Source of the DNA: Acidobacteriota bacterium
GTDB lineage: Bacteria; Acidobacteriota; Polarisedimenticolia; J045
Direction of reading: 5' to 3'
DNA length: 12,552 nucleotides
NCBI GenBank assembly: GCA_027001345.1
Contig: JALTMS010000485.1
Span: 1 to 12,552, forward strand
A program made the position numbers and the translations under genes. The notes under the pieces were generated by a model. The model was not told where the DNA came from, made no database searches, and saw only the letters and a list, made by a program, of their open reading frames with translations. The stretch's first letter is position 1. Every line of letters begins with the position of its first letter. Positions 6,477 to 12,552 of this stretch are shown piece by piece.

Positions 6477-7661
6477 CTACTCGAAGGCGGAGTGTCCCGT
6501 GATGCGCTGGCCGAGGATCAGGGTGTGGATGTCGTCGGTTCCCTCGTAGGTGTAGACCGACTCCACGTTGGCCATGTGCCGGGCGATGGGGTACTCGTGC
6601 ATGATCCCGTTGGCGCCGTAGATCTCCCGGGCCACCATCGCCGCCTTTCGGGCCAACCGGCAACCCTCCCGCTTGGCCAGCGAGATGTGGGCGAAGTCGG
6701 CCTTGCCCTCCTCGAGCAGGCGGGCGATGCGCAGGTTGAGGGCCTGGCACTTGGTGATCTCCGCCAGCATGTCGGCGAATTTGGCCTGCTGGAGCTGGTG
6801 AGCGGCGATGGGCTTGCCGAAGACCATCCGCTCGCCGGCATAGGCCAGGGCCTCCTCGTAGCAGGCCGCAGCCAGGCCCACGGTACCCCAGGCGATGCCG
6901 AACCGGGCCGAACTCAGGCAAGACAGGGGGCTCTTGAGTCCACCGCTCTTTGGTAGCAGAGCGTCTTCGCCCACCTCGCAATCGTCGAAATAGAGTTCGG
7001 AGGTCACCGAGGCGCGCAAGGAGGCCTTGCCGGTCTGCTTGCGGGTCTGATAGCCGGGTGTGCCCTTTTCGACCAGGAATCCGCGAATGCCCTCGTCGGT
7101 ACGCGCCCAGACCACCGCCACATCGGCGATCGAGCCGTTGGTGATCCACATTTTTGCGCCGTTCAGACGCCAGCCCGCATCCGTGCGCTCCGCACGGGTG
7201 ATCATCCGCCCGGGATCCGAGCCGTAGTCCGGCTCGGTCAGGCCGAAGCAGCCGATCGCCTCACCGGCGGCCAGCCGCGGCAGCCACTTCTGCTTCTGCT
7301 CCTCGGAACCGTAGGTATGGATCGGGAACATCACCAGAGAGGTCTGCACCGAAACGAAGGAGCGCACGCCGCTGTCACCTCGCTCGAGTTCCTGGCAGAT
7401 CAGCCCGTAGGCCGTGCGGCTCGCCCCTGCACAACCATAGCCCTCGAGATAGGAGCCGAACAGGCCCATCTCGGCCATCTGGGGGACGAGTTCCATCGGG
7501 AAGCGATCTTCCTGATAGGCCTCCCCGATGATCGGCAGCACCTTGTCATTGACGAAAGCCCGCACGCTGTCGCGGATCATCTGCTCTTCTTCGCTGTAGG
7601 TCGCCCCCAGGTCGAGGAAATCCACACCGCGGGAGCGGCTTCCGGTGGCCGGGATACCCAT
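6477..7661 (-). CDS. gcdH: Glutaryl-CoA dehydrogenase (acyl-CoA dehydrogenase family)
   Basis: A 394-residue FAD enzyme of the acyl-CoA dehydrogenase superfamily. GcdH oxidises glutaryl-CoA and usually decarboxylates it to crotonyl-CoA. Diagnostic stretches: RSFVSVQTSLVMFPI, GCFGLTEPDYGSDP (FAD and substrate binding), LNGAKMWITNG, FGIAWG, and near the C-terminus YTYEGTDDIHTLILG. E373 in the last is the position of the GcdH catalytic base, and the adjacent Y372 is conserved in characterised decarboxylating enzymes. Length matches the family. ATG 7661 shares one base with the GNAT stop (TGATG), and AGGAAGGGG lies 7 nt upstream; the TTG at 7664 is less likely. As last gene of the bcr operon it fits the lower benzoyl-CoA pathway, where ring cleavage and beta-oxidation give glutaryl-CoA. 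GcdH-like residues make another acyl-CoA dehydrogenase unlikely; decarboxylation itself is inferred. Confidence 0.92.
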   Translation of the reverse strand: MGIPATGSRSRGVDFLDLGATYSEEEQMIRDSVRAFVNDKVLPIIGEAYQEDRFPMELVPQMAEMGLFGSYLEGYGCAGASRTAYGLICQELERGDSGVRSFVSVQTSLVMFPIHTYGSEEQKQKWLPRLAAGEAIGCFGLTEPDYGSDPGRMITRAERTDAGWRLNGAKMWITNGSIADVAVVWARTDEGIRGFLVEKGTPGYQTRKQTGKASLRASVTSELYFDDCEVGEDALLPKSGGLKSPLSCLSSARFGIAWGTVGLAAACYEEALAYAGERMVFGKPIAAHQLQQAKFADMLAEITKCQALNLRIARLLEEGKADFAHISLAKREGCRLARKAAMVAREIYGANGIMHEYPIARHMANVESVYTYEGTDDIHTLILGQRITGHSAFE

Positions 7662-8146
7662 CAACTTTCCCCTTCCTGAGTGACGTCCCTTTCGAGTACC
7701 AGCCGCGGCACGGGGTGGAAACCCGCCTTGCCGAAGAAGGCCAGCAGATCCAGCTCGTCCCAGGCCAGCTCGGTGCGCAGGGTGGCGATCCGCAGGCCGC
7801 GCAAGTTTTGCAGCAACTGGGCCAGCATCGCGGTGGCGATGCCCCGGCGCCCGAAGTTCTGGTCCACCAGCACCGTGTCGAGAATCGCCACCGGCTCGGG
7901 CTGACCGAACTCCCCGTACTGCACCGAGCCCATCAACGCACCGACGAGAACACCATCGACCTCCGCGCCGAGAGAAATCCTCACGTCGGACTCCTCGAGC
8001 GCCCGGTGCAGCTTGCCCTCGTACCAGGCCTGCCGATTGCGCCCACTGGCCGCCTGATCCATCTTCACCAGCCGCGGCAGGTCATCGCTACGCAGGAAGC
8101 GAATCAGGTACTCGTCGTTTTCCCGATTTTCCTTCACGCGGTCCAT
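7661..8146 (-). CDS. GNAT-family N-acetyltransferase
   Basis: A 161-residue protein with the GNAT fold signature. It starts with YLIRFLRSDDLPRLVKMD (beta1-alpha1), continues through VLVGALMG, and has the acetyl-CoA pyrophosphate-binding motif V-D-Q-N-F-G-R-R-G-I-A (Q/RxxGxG/A type). It ends with the usual AFFGKAGFHPV (alpha4-beta7). GNATs transfer acetyl from acetyl-CoA to an amine; the substrate cannot be read from sequence. Its place between bcrD and gcdH, overlapping both, suggests a role tied to the pathway. Rhodopseudomonas BadL, a GNAT that acetylates and inactivates aromatic acyl-CoA ligases, is the obvious comparison, but orthology is not shown. ATG 8146 is preferred over a longer in-frame start at 8191 because of the purine-rich GGAGGAGAGG just upstream. 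It overlaps bcrD by 13 nt. Confidence 0.87.
   Translation of the reverse strand: MDRVKENRENDEYLIRFLRSDDLPRLVKMDQAASGRNRQAWYEGKLHRALEESDVRISLGAEVDGVLVGALMGSVQYGEFGQPEPVAILDTVLVDQNFGRRGIATAMLAQLLQNLRGLRIATLRTELAWDELDLLAFFGKAGFHPVPRLVLERDVTQEGES
7669..7677 (-). promoter_or_regulatory. Ribosome binding site of gcdH
   Basis: AGGAAGGGG on the minus strand, 7 nt before ATG 7661 and inside the end of the GNAT gene. It supports ATG 7661 as the start of gcdH. Confidence 0.6.
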
Positions 8147-8979
8147 GCCACCTCTCCTCCACCGATCTTGCGGTGCCGGAACGCGCCCCACAGGGCAGCC
8201 CCCAGGGCGCCGGCGAAGATACCCAGCCGATGGGTCGTGACTTCCAGCTTTCGGCCGCTCTTGGCCGCCGCCTTGTCCAGTTCGTCCCGCAGGGCCCCGA
8301 GCAGCCCCTCGTCGGAGGACAGCCCGCCGCTGACGAACACCGCCCCGTCGAAATCCAACGAGCGCAGCAACCGGGCGAAGCGTCCGGCCATACTCTCATG
8401 AATGCCGCGCAGGATGTCTTCGGTGGGTATGCCGCGGGAGACCATGTTGATCACGTCGGTCTCGGCCAGCACCGCGCAGATCGAGCTGACCTTCTCGGGA
8501 GCCTTCGCTTCGAGGGAGAGCGCACCGACCTCTGCCTGGGAGACTCCCAGGTAGCGGGCGATGTTCTCCAGGAACTGCCCCGACCCCGATGCGCACTGGC
8601 TGGTCATCTTGTAGCCGAGCACCTTGCCCCGGTGATCCATCGCCACCGCCCGCGAGTGCAGAGCGCCAACGTCGAGCACCGCCCGAGCCCGGGGTTCGAG
8701 GTAGAGCGCCCCCCGTGCGTGGGTCGTCATCCCGTAGAAGTGGCCGGTGGCGAAGGGAATGTCCTCCCCCTCGCCGGTGGTGGCCACGTAGTGTACGCGC
8801 TCGACACCGGCCTCGGCGATTGCCGTGGTCCACACCTCGTCCACTACCTGGGCGACTTCCCGGCGCCGGATGCGCGCGGAGACCTTGGCCAGGATTTGGC
8901 TCTCGCCTTGCTCGGGGCAACGCATGATCACGCCCTTGACAGCGCCGCTGCCAACATCGATCCCTGCCGTAGTGCACAT
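8134..8979 (-). CDS. bcrD: Class I benzoyl-CoA reductase, ATPase/activator subunit D
   Basis: A 281-residue ASKHA-fold ATPase, close to the length of Thauera BcrD and Rhodopseudomonas BadG. It shows the phosphate-binding loop AGIDVGSGAVKG (residues 5-16), the second phosphate motif AVLDVGALHSRAV, and the adenosine-site FVSGGL. C129 (SQCASGSGQFL) and C168 (SSICAVLAETDVINMV) are the positions that bind a bridging [4Fe-4S] cluster at the interface with BcrA. With BcrA it hydrolyses ATP to push low-potential electrons from ferredoxin into the BcrBC subunits. ATG 8979 overlaps the bcrA stop by one base (TGATG). A distinct BcrD beside BcrA separates this system from 2-hydroxyacyl-CoA dehydratases, which use a homodimeric activator. 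Confidence 0.93.
   Translation of the reverse strand: MCTTAGIDVGSGAVKGVIMRCPEQGESQILAKVSARIRRREVAQVVDEVWTTAIAEAGVERVHYVATTGEGEDIPFATGHFYGMTTHARGALYLEPRARAVLDVGALHSRAVAMDHRGKVLGYKMTSQCASGSGQFLENIARYLGVSQAEVGALSLEAKAPEKVSSICAVLAETDVINMVSRGIPTEDILRGIHESMAGRFARLLRSLDFDGAVFVSGGLSSDEGLLGALRDELDKAAAKSGRKLEVTTHRLGIFAGALGAALWGAFRHRKIGGGEVAWTA
8151..8160 (-). promoter_or_regulatory. Ribosome binding site of the GNAT gene
   Basis: GGAGGAGAGG on the minus strand ends 4 nt before ATG 8146, with its GGAGG core 9 nt away. It lies inside the bcrD 3' end and decides the start at 8146 against the upstream in-frame alternative. Confidence 0.6.
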
Positions 8980-10256
8980 CAGTTCACCATCCTGTGAGCA
9001 AAGAGAGCGGCGCCCAGCGCGCCGGTGTAGATGCTGTCCGGGGAGATGTTGAGGGTTTTCTCGCCGTAATTCTCGTGCACCAGGTCACGCAGAGCCGTGA
9101 CTGCGGCCCGATTGTTGGCCACCCCACCGGTGAAGGTGAACTCGTCGTCCACCCCGCCGGAGCGCGCCAGCAGGCTCATCGCCCGGAGGATGATCGCCCG
9201 ATGCAGGCCGGCGAGGATGTCCTCGCGCTTCTCGCCCAGGCTCAGCCGCTCACGCAATTCGGCACCGGCGAAAACCGTGCAGGTGGAATTGATCTTCACG
9301 CAGCGGGTGGACTTCTCGGCCATCGGCCCCAGCTCGTGCAGGCCGATATTCATCTCGTCGGCAATGTAACCGAGGTAGCGTCCACAACCGGCTGCACAGC
9401 GGTCGTTCATCTGGAAACTGGTGACGATGCCCTGGTCATCGACCTGAATCGCCTTGGTATCCTGCCCGCCGATGTCGAGCACCGTGCGGGTGCCGGGGAA
9501 CATGGCGTGGGCGCCCAAGCCGTGGCAGAGGATCTCCGAGCGAATCTGTTCCTTGGGAAACGGCAGCCGCGCCCGACCGTAGCCGGTTCCCACGCTGGCC
9601 ACCTCGTCGATCTGCGTCGAGGCCGCCACATCCACTGCCCGTTCCAGGGTCTCCCGCTTGCCGACACGACCGAGCGCCGAGCGGATGTGGGCCTCGAAGC
9701 TCAGCTCGAGGGGCTCGTTTTCGACACGGATGATGCACTTGTCGTAGAGCCCGACGAGAATGTCGAAGCTCACGCCGCCGGGCTCGCCGATCTCCTCGGC
9801 GATGCGCGTGTAGGCCGAACCGGCGGCGTCACGAAAGAAGGCCGAGCGCCGGGGCGGGTTGAGTTCCTTGAATCGCTGCTCTTCTTCCTTCTCGATGCGC
9901 TCGAAGATGATGTCCACCTTCTGCTCGGTGGGTCCCGCCAGCTCGCCGAGGCGACCGGAGTGCAGCTCTTCGAGCACCAGCTCCCGCAGGCGACGGAGCT
10001 GATGCAGGCGCTGCTCGAGGCGAAAGGCGCGGAGCAACCGCTCGATCAAGGTCGACTTGACCTGGTCCTCCTCCGCGGTGCGGGAGAGCAGATCGAAGCG
10101 GGCGCTGGTGTAAGCCTCCGAGCGCGCCACCGCGGCGGCCAGATCATAATTGGATCGCGAGTTGGTGATGCCCCGGCCGAGAATGCCTCCCGACTCGTCG
10201 AGGATCACCGCCTTGGTGGTGGTGGAGCCCAGGTCGATGCCGATCACGCACTTCAT
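8979..10256 (-). CDS. bcrA: Class I benzoyl-CoA reductase, ATPase/activator subunit A
   Basis: A 425-residue ASKHA ATPase of the BcrA/BadF type. IDLGSTTTK (residues 7-15) and VLDIGGQDTKAI (from 259) are the phosphate-binding motifs, and FTFTGGVANN is the adenosine motif. C287 and C291 (NDRCAAGCGRY) and C326 (STCTVFAGAE) are Fe-S ligand candidates; C287 and C326 align with the two cluster cysteines of BcrD. The N-terminal half carries a charged, helix-rich insertion of about 130 residues (about 55-190: LIERLLRAFRLEQRL, IFERIEKEEEQRF). BcrA-type subunits have this insertion and BcrD-type lack it, which explains the length difference. ATG 10256 overlaps the bcrB stop as ATGA; an in-frame start at 10496 would overlap bcrB by over 240 nt and is rejected. 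With BcrD it forms the ATP-driven electron activator. A 3-methylbenzoyl-CoA or other aryl-CoA reductase is possible. Confidence 0.93.
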   Translation of the reverse strand: MKCVIGIDLGSTTTKAVILDESGGILGRGITNSRSNYDLAAAVARSEAYTSARFDLLSRTAEEDQVKSTLIERLLRAFRLEQRLHQLRRLRELVLEELHSGRLGELAGPTEQKVDIIFERIEKEEEQRFKELNPPRRSAFFRDAAGSAYTRIAEEIGEPGGVSFDILVGLYDKCIIRVENEPLELSFEAHIRSALGRVGKRETLERAVDVAASTQIDEVASVGTGYGRARLPFPKEQIRSEILCHGLGAHAMFPGTRTVLDIGGQDTKAIQVDDQGIVTSFQMNDRCAAGCGRYLGYIADEMNIGLHELGPMAEKSTRCVKINSTCTVFAGAELRERLSLGEKREDILAGLHRAIILRAMSLLARSGGVDDEFTFTGGVANNRAAVTALRDLVHENYGEKTLNISPDSIYTGALGAALFAHRMVN

Positions 10257-11545
10257 GCCGTCATCCCCGCGCGCCTCGCGTCGATCATCTGCAGGTAGCT
10301 TTCGAGGCGGTTCTTGATGTTGGCGGCGGAGAAGTAGCGCGGATCCACCAGATCCGACTCGATGAAGGCCCCAGGAATCCCGGTGCGCTTCTCCACCTCC
10401 CGCAGCATCATCAACTGGCCCGCAGAAAAGGAGTTGCAGGACTTGACCGAGTTGATCACGAAGCCATCGGCCTCGTACTCCTCGAGGTAGTCGCACATCA
10501 TGTCGATCCGTCCGGGCAGGTTGATGTTGGTGTAGCAGCCGGCACAGTAGTCGGCCTGGGTGCCCAGCGGATCGTTGGGATCGTGGCGGAAGCCGAAGTC
10601 ATAGGTGCCGCCCACCTTGGTGTAGGTCGAGGCCACCACCACAGCCCCCTCCTCGGCGAACATCTTCCAGAACTCCCGGAAGCTGGTCCAGTTGGGCGGT
10701 CCTTCCACGACCAGCCGGTATTTTTCGTTCTCCAGCGGGCCGTCGGGAGTCACCGGACCGAGACCTGCCGCGACCCGCGCCTCCACCTCCTGGCGCAGAG
10801 CCTTGTAGTACTCGGCTCCTTCGGGAGTACCACGGAAGGCGCTGAAGATCGGTCCCACGTAGTACACCGCGCCGAAGTAGGCGTCGATGGGGCTGGGGCG
10901 ATTCTTCGCCGCCTGGAGCACGGCCACCAGGTCCTCTTCGGCCTGGGCGGCGTGGACCAGGTGCTCGCGCAGGCGGTCCTCGTCGTATTTGCGGCCGGTG
11001 ACCTTCTCGAGGGCCGGAATGACGCTTTCCCGGAGCTGCCGGGTCATGTACTCCCGGTGCTCCGGCTCGATCTCGCCATCGCCCTGGTAGGGCACATGGA
11101 AGAAGACCGTCGGGCAGTCGTACTCTTCGCGCAACAGCTCGAACCACTTCATGAAGGTGTAGCAGCCGGTGTAGGAGAGCAACAGCAGATCGGGCTTGGG
11201 CAGGCGCGTGCCGGTGGGGCCGATATTCCCCGCCTTGATCATGCCGATGTCGCACTTGACGTAGGTGCACACGTCCTCGGAGTGACCGGCGCGTTCCGCT
11301 TCGGCGATGAAATCCCCACTGCGGCGGCGCATCCCCGACTGCAGGGCGTTGATTTCGGGGAGCAGGGGCAGCGCGCCGAACGAACGCACCAGCTCGGTCA
11401 GGTTGCCCGGTACGAAGGTATAGACCACCGGCTCGCCGGTTTCCGGGGCCTGTTCGAGGCGCTTGTAGTGCTCGGCGATCATCTGCTTTTGGAGCAGCAT
11501 CGAGCGATCCTTCTTCGCGCCCTCGCTGGTTTTCTTCTCGCTCAT
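10253..11545 (-). CDS. bcrB: Class I benzoyl-CoA reductase, catalytic subunit B
   Basis: A 430-residue HgdB/BcrB-family protein, near the length of Thauera BcrB. With BcrC it holds Fe-S clusters and binds the aryl-CoA, which is reduced to a cyclic dienoyl-CoA. Cysteines in family-typical contexts are C93 and C98 (EDVCTYVKCD), C128 (LLLLSYTGCYTFMKWFELL), C334 and C337 (ADYCAGCYTN) and C370 (VKSCNSFSAGQ). GPPNWTSFREFWKMF is also typical of the family. ATG 11545 overlaps the bcrC stop by 4 nt (ATGA) and has GGAGG 6 nt upstream; a longer in-frame start at 11647 has no such support. The stop overlaps bcrA in the same way. The HgdB family also includes 2-hydroxyacyl-CoA dehydratase subunits; the C-B-A-D order and paired ATPases favour the reductase. 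Confidence 0.92.
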   Translation of the reverse strand: MSEKKTSEGAKKDRSMLLQKQMIAEHYKRLEQAPETGEPVVYTFVPGNLTELVRSFGALPLLPEINALQSGMRRRSGDFIAEAERAGHSEDVCTYVKCDIGMIKAGNIGPTGTRLPKPDLLLLSYTGCYTFMKWFELLREEYDCPTVFFHVPYQGDGEIEPEHREYMTRQLRESVIPALEKVTGRKYDEDRLREHLVHAAQAEEDLVAVLQAAKNRPSPIDAYFGAVYYVGPIFSAFRGTPEGAEYYKALRQEVEARVAAGLGPVTPDGPLENEKYRLVVEGPPNWTSFREFWKMFAEEGAVVVASTYTKVGGTYDFGFRHDPNDPLGTQADYCAGCYTNINLPGRIDMMCDYLEEYEADGFVINSVKSCNSFSAGQLMMLREVEKRTGIPGAFIESDLVDPRYFSAANIKNRLESYLQMIDARRAGMTA

Positions 11546-12552
11546 GCCACACCTCCCCAGAGCTTGATCGAATCGGAAAAGGTTCCCGCCTGCTCGCGGA
11601 ACTGCTGGAACTGACCGCTGTTCTCGGCGTACTTGAAGGCGATGCACGGGATGCCGGCCTGCTCGGCACCGGCACGCAACATCGGCCGGTCGAGCAGCGC
11701 CGGATCGCAGAAGCTCGGTGCCGCGAAGATGATGCCGTCGGCCCGCGCGGCCTCGGCCTTGTCTTTCATCAGCCGCCGCTTGCCCTCCGGGTCCGGTTCG
11801 TAGACTACCGACGAACGGACGGCCGACTCGGTGAAGGCGGTGGCCAGCGCCGTCAGGGGGTCGCCATCGAGGCTGACGTCTTTCTCGATGAAACGATTGC
11901 CCAGCAGGAAGTCGTCATCGACGATGTAACAGCCGGCCCGCTCGATGGTCTTGATCAGACCCAGGGGGGGCTGCTCGCAGAAGGCACCGACCACCACCAC
12001 CCGGCTGTTGTCCCGCCGGCGGCCCGGGTTGTCCCGGGCAAGACGCAGGTAGGCGCCGGCCTTCTCGATGAACTCCTCGACCGGGATCGCTTCGCCGGCC
12101 CGCATCAACACGTAGAGTTCCTCGGTGGGCACCGACCAGGGAGCCTGACGCCGCTGTTCGAAGAGTTCGGCAATCAGGCGCCGGGCCTTGTTGTACAGGG
12201 CGATCGATGCGCGCAGGGAGTCGTCGCTGGGCATGCCGCCGGTCAGTGCGCCGAGGTCCCGGGCGAGCTGGTCGAGTTCGCGGCGCCAGAAGGTGACGGC
12301 CAGTTCGGGCTCGGCCACCTGGGGCACGTCGATGTAGCGCACGTACTGCTCGGGATAGAGCAGCTTCCACATTCCCGACAGATTGCGGATCACGTCGCAG
12401 GTCGAGGGGAAGAGGGTCGCGGCGAGCATGTCCAGTCGACCGGACTGCCCAAGCTCGATCACCGAGCGCGGCAGGTGACAGATGTAGGACTGGTAGAAGG
12501 CGTCGCCGCGAATGATCTCCAGCCTGTCTCCGCCCCCGTGGATTCCCACCGG
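11542..12552 (-). CDS. bcrC: Class I benzoyl-CoA reductase, catalytic subunit C, 5' end cut by window edge
   Basis: An open frame of 336 residues runs in from the right edge. BcrC proteins are about 380-390 residues, so roughly 45-50 N-terminal residues lie outside. The first visible residues (PVGIHGGGD, then LEIIRGDAFYQSYICHLPRS) are internal family sequence, so the GTG at 12549 is not a real start. Conserved cysteines, by fragment numbering, are C52 (FPSTCDVIRNLSGMWKL), C192 (VGAFCEQPPLGLI) and C282 (APSFCDPALLDRPML). These are the expected [4Fe-4S] ligand positions of the HgdB/BcrC fold. It pairs with BcrB to bind and reduce the aryl-CoA ring. It is the first visible gene of the operon; the promoter and any upstream genes are out of view. 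Confidence 0.92.
   Translation of the reverse strand, partial: PVGIHGGGDRLEIIRGDAFYQSYICHLPRSVIELGQSGRLDMLAATLFPSTCDVIRNLSGMWKLLYPEQYVRYIDVPQVAEPELAVTFWRRELDQLARDLGALTGGMPSDDSLRASIALYNKARRLIAELFEQRRQAPWSVPTEELYVLMRAGEAIPVEEFIEKAGAYLRLARDNPGRRRDNSRVVVVGAFCEQPPLGLIKTIERAGCYIVDDDFLLGNRFIEKDVSLDGDPLTALATAFTESAVRSSVVYEPDPEGKRRLMKDKAEAARADGIIFAAPSFCDPALLDRPMLRAGAEQAGIPCIAFKYAENSGQFQQFREQAGTFSDSIKLWGGVA
11552..11556 (-). promoter_or_regulatory. Ribosome binding site of bcrB
   Basis: GGAGG on the minus strand, 6 nt before ATG 11545 and within the end of bcrC. It fixes the bcrB start and fits coupled translation across the ATGA overlap. Confidence 0.65.

Noticed and set aside
6157..6549. Plus-strand open frame of 130 codons across the RHS-gcdH gap
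   Set aside because: It overlaps both flanking genes, has no ribosome binding site or family resemblance, and its composition looks like chance in GC-rich DNA.
10257..10496. Longer N-terminus for bcrA starting at 10496
   Set aside because: It would overlap bcrB by over 240 nt; the ATPase loop begins right after the ATG at 10256, which forms an ATGA junction.
8173..11614. Long plus-strand open frames opposite bcrD (8173-8997), bcrA (8994-10298) and bcrB (10583-11614)
   Set aside because: They lie antisense to genes with clear motifs and conserved cysteines; their translations show no family features.
11546..11647. Longer N-terminus for bcrB starting at 11647
   Set aside because: It would overlap bcrC by over 100 nt and lacks a ribosome binding site; ATG 11545 has GGAGG and an ATGA overlap.
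1..12552. tRNA, rRNA, insertion sequence, integrase or attachment sites
   Set aside because: I found no cloverleaf-like sequence, transposase or integrase motif, or terminal inverted repeats; the window is almost fully covered by the seven genes listed.

Overview
The window is GC-rich bacterial DNA in which every convincing gene reads on the minus strand. It holds two unrelated blocks. From 12552 down to 6477 lies a tightly packed catabolic operon for anaerobic aromatic (benzoyl-CoA type) degradation. From 6211 down to the left edge lies most of one very large secreted RHS/YD-repeat protein gene. The operon implies a lineage able to live anaerobically on aromatic compounds. The large Sec-exported repeat protein with Asp-rich calcium-type loops suggests a Myxococcota, Desulfobacterota, Acidobacteriota or similar lineage, but nothing here fixes the phylum.

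Operon, in transcription order: bcrC (5' end cut by the window edge), bcrB, bcrA, bcrD, a GNAT acetyltransferase, and a glutaryl-CoA dehydrogenase (gcdH). The order C-B-A-D matches the classic class I (ATP-dependent) benzoyl-CoA reductase operon. BcrC and BcrB are the HgdB-like, Fe-S, substrate-binding pair. BcrA and BcrD are the ASKHA ATPase pair that drives electrons uphill. Two different ATPase subunits argue for an aryl-CoA reductase rather than a 2-hydroxyacyl-CoA dehydratase, whose activator is a homodimer. GcdH catalyses a later step of the same pathway, glutaryl-CoA to crotonyl-CoA plus CO2. The GNAT may regulate a CoA ligase by lysine acetylation, as BadL does in Rhodopseudomonas. Successive genes overlap by 1, 4 or 13 nt, so the operon looks translationally coupled throughout. 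Ring-cleavage hydrolase, ferredoxin and CoA-ligase genes are not in the window.

The 265-bp gap at 6212-6476 is the only sizeable non-coding stretch. It carries a perfect 8-bp hairpin, a weak terminator-like element and a weak promoter candidate for the RHS gene.

The RHS gene runs from a GTG at 6211 off the left edge: 2070 codons are visible in one uninterrupted frame, with no stop. It encodes a signal peptide, an FN3-like domain, a DUF6531-like domain, about 1,500 residues of YD repeats, a divergent RHS core and a DPxGL motif. After these comes a variable C-terminal region containing an HU (bacterial histone-like) DNA-binding segment. That segment and the tail after it also differ in codon use from the rest of the protein. 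This HU-tipped RHS protein is the most unusual item in the window. Any immunity gene would lie beyond position 1.
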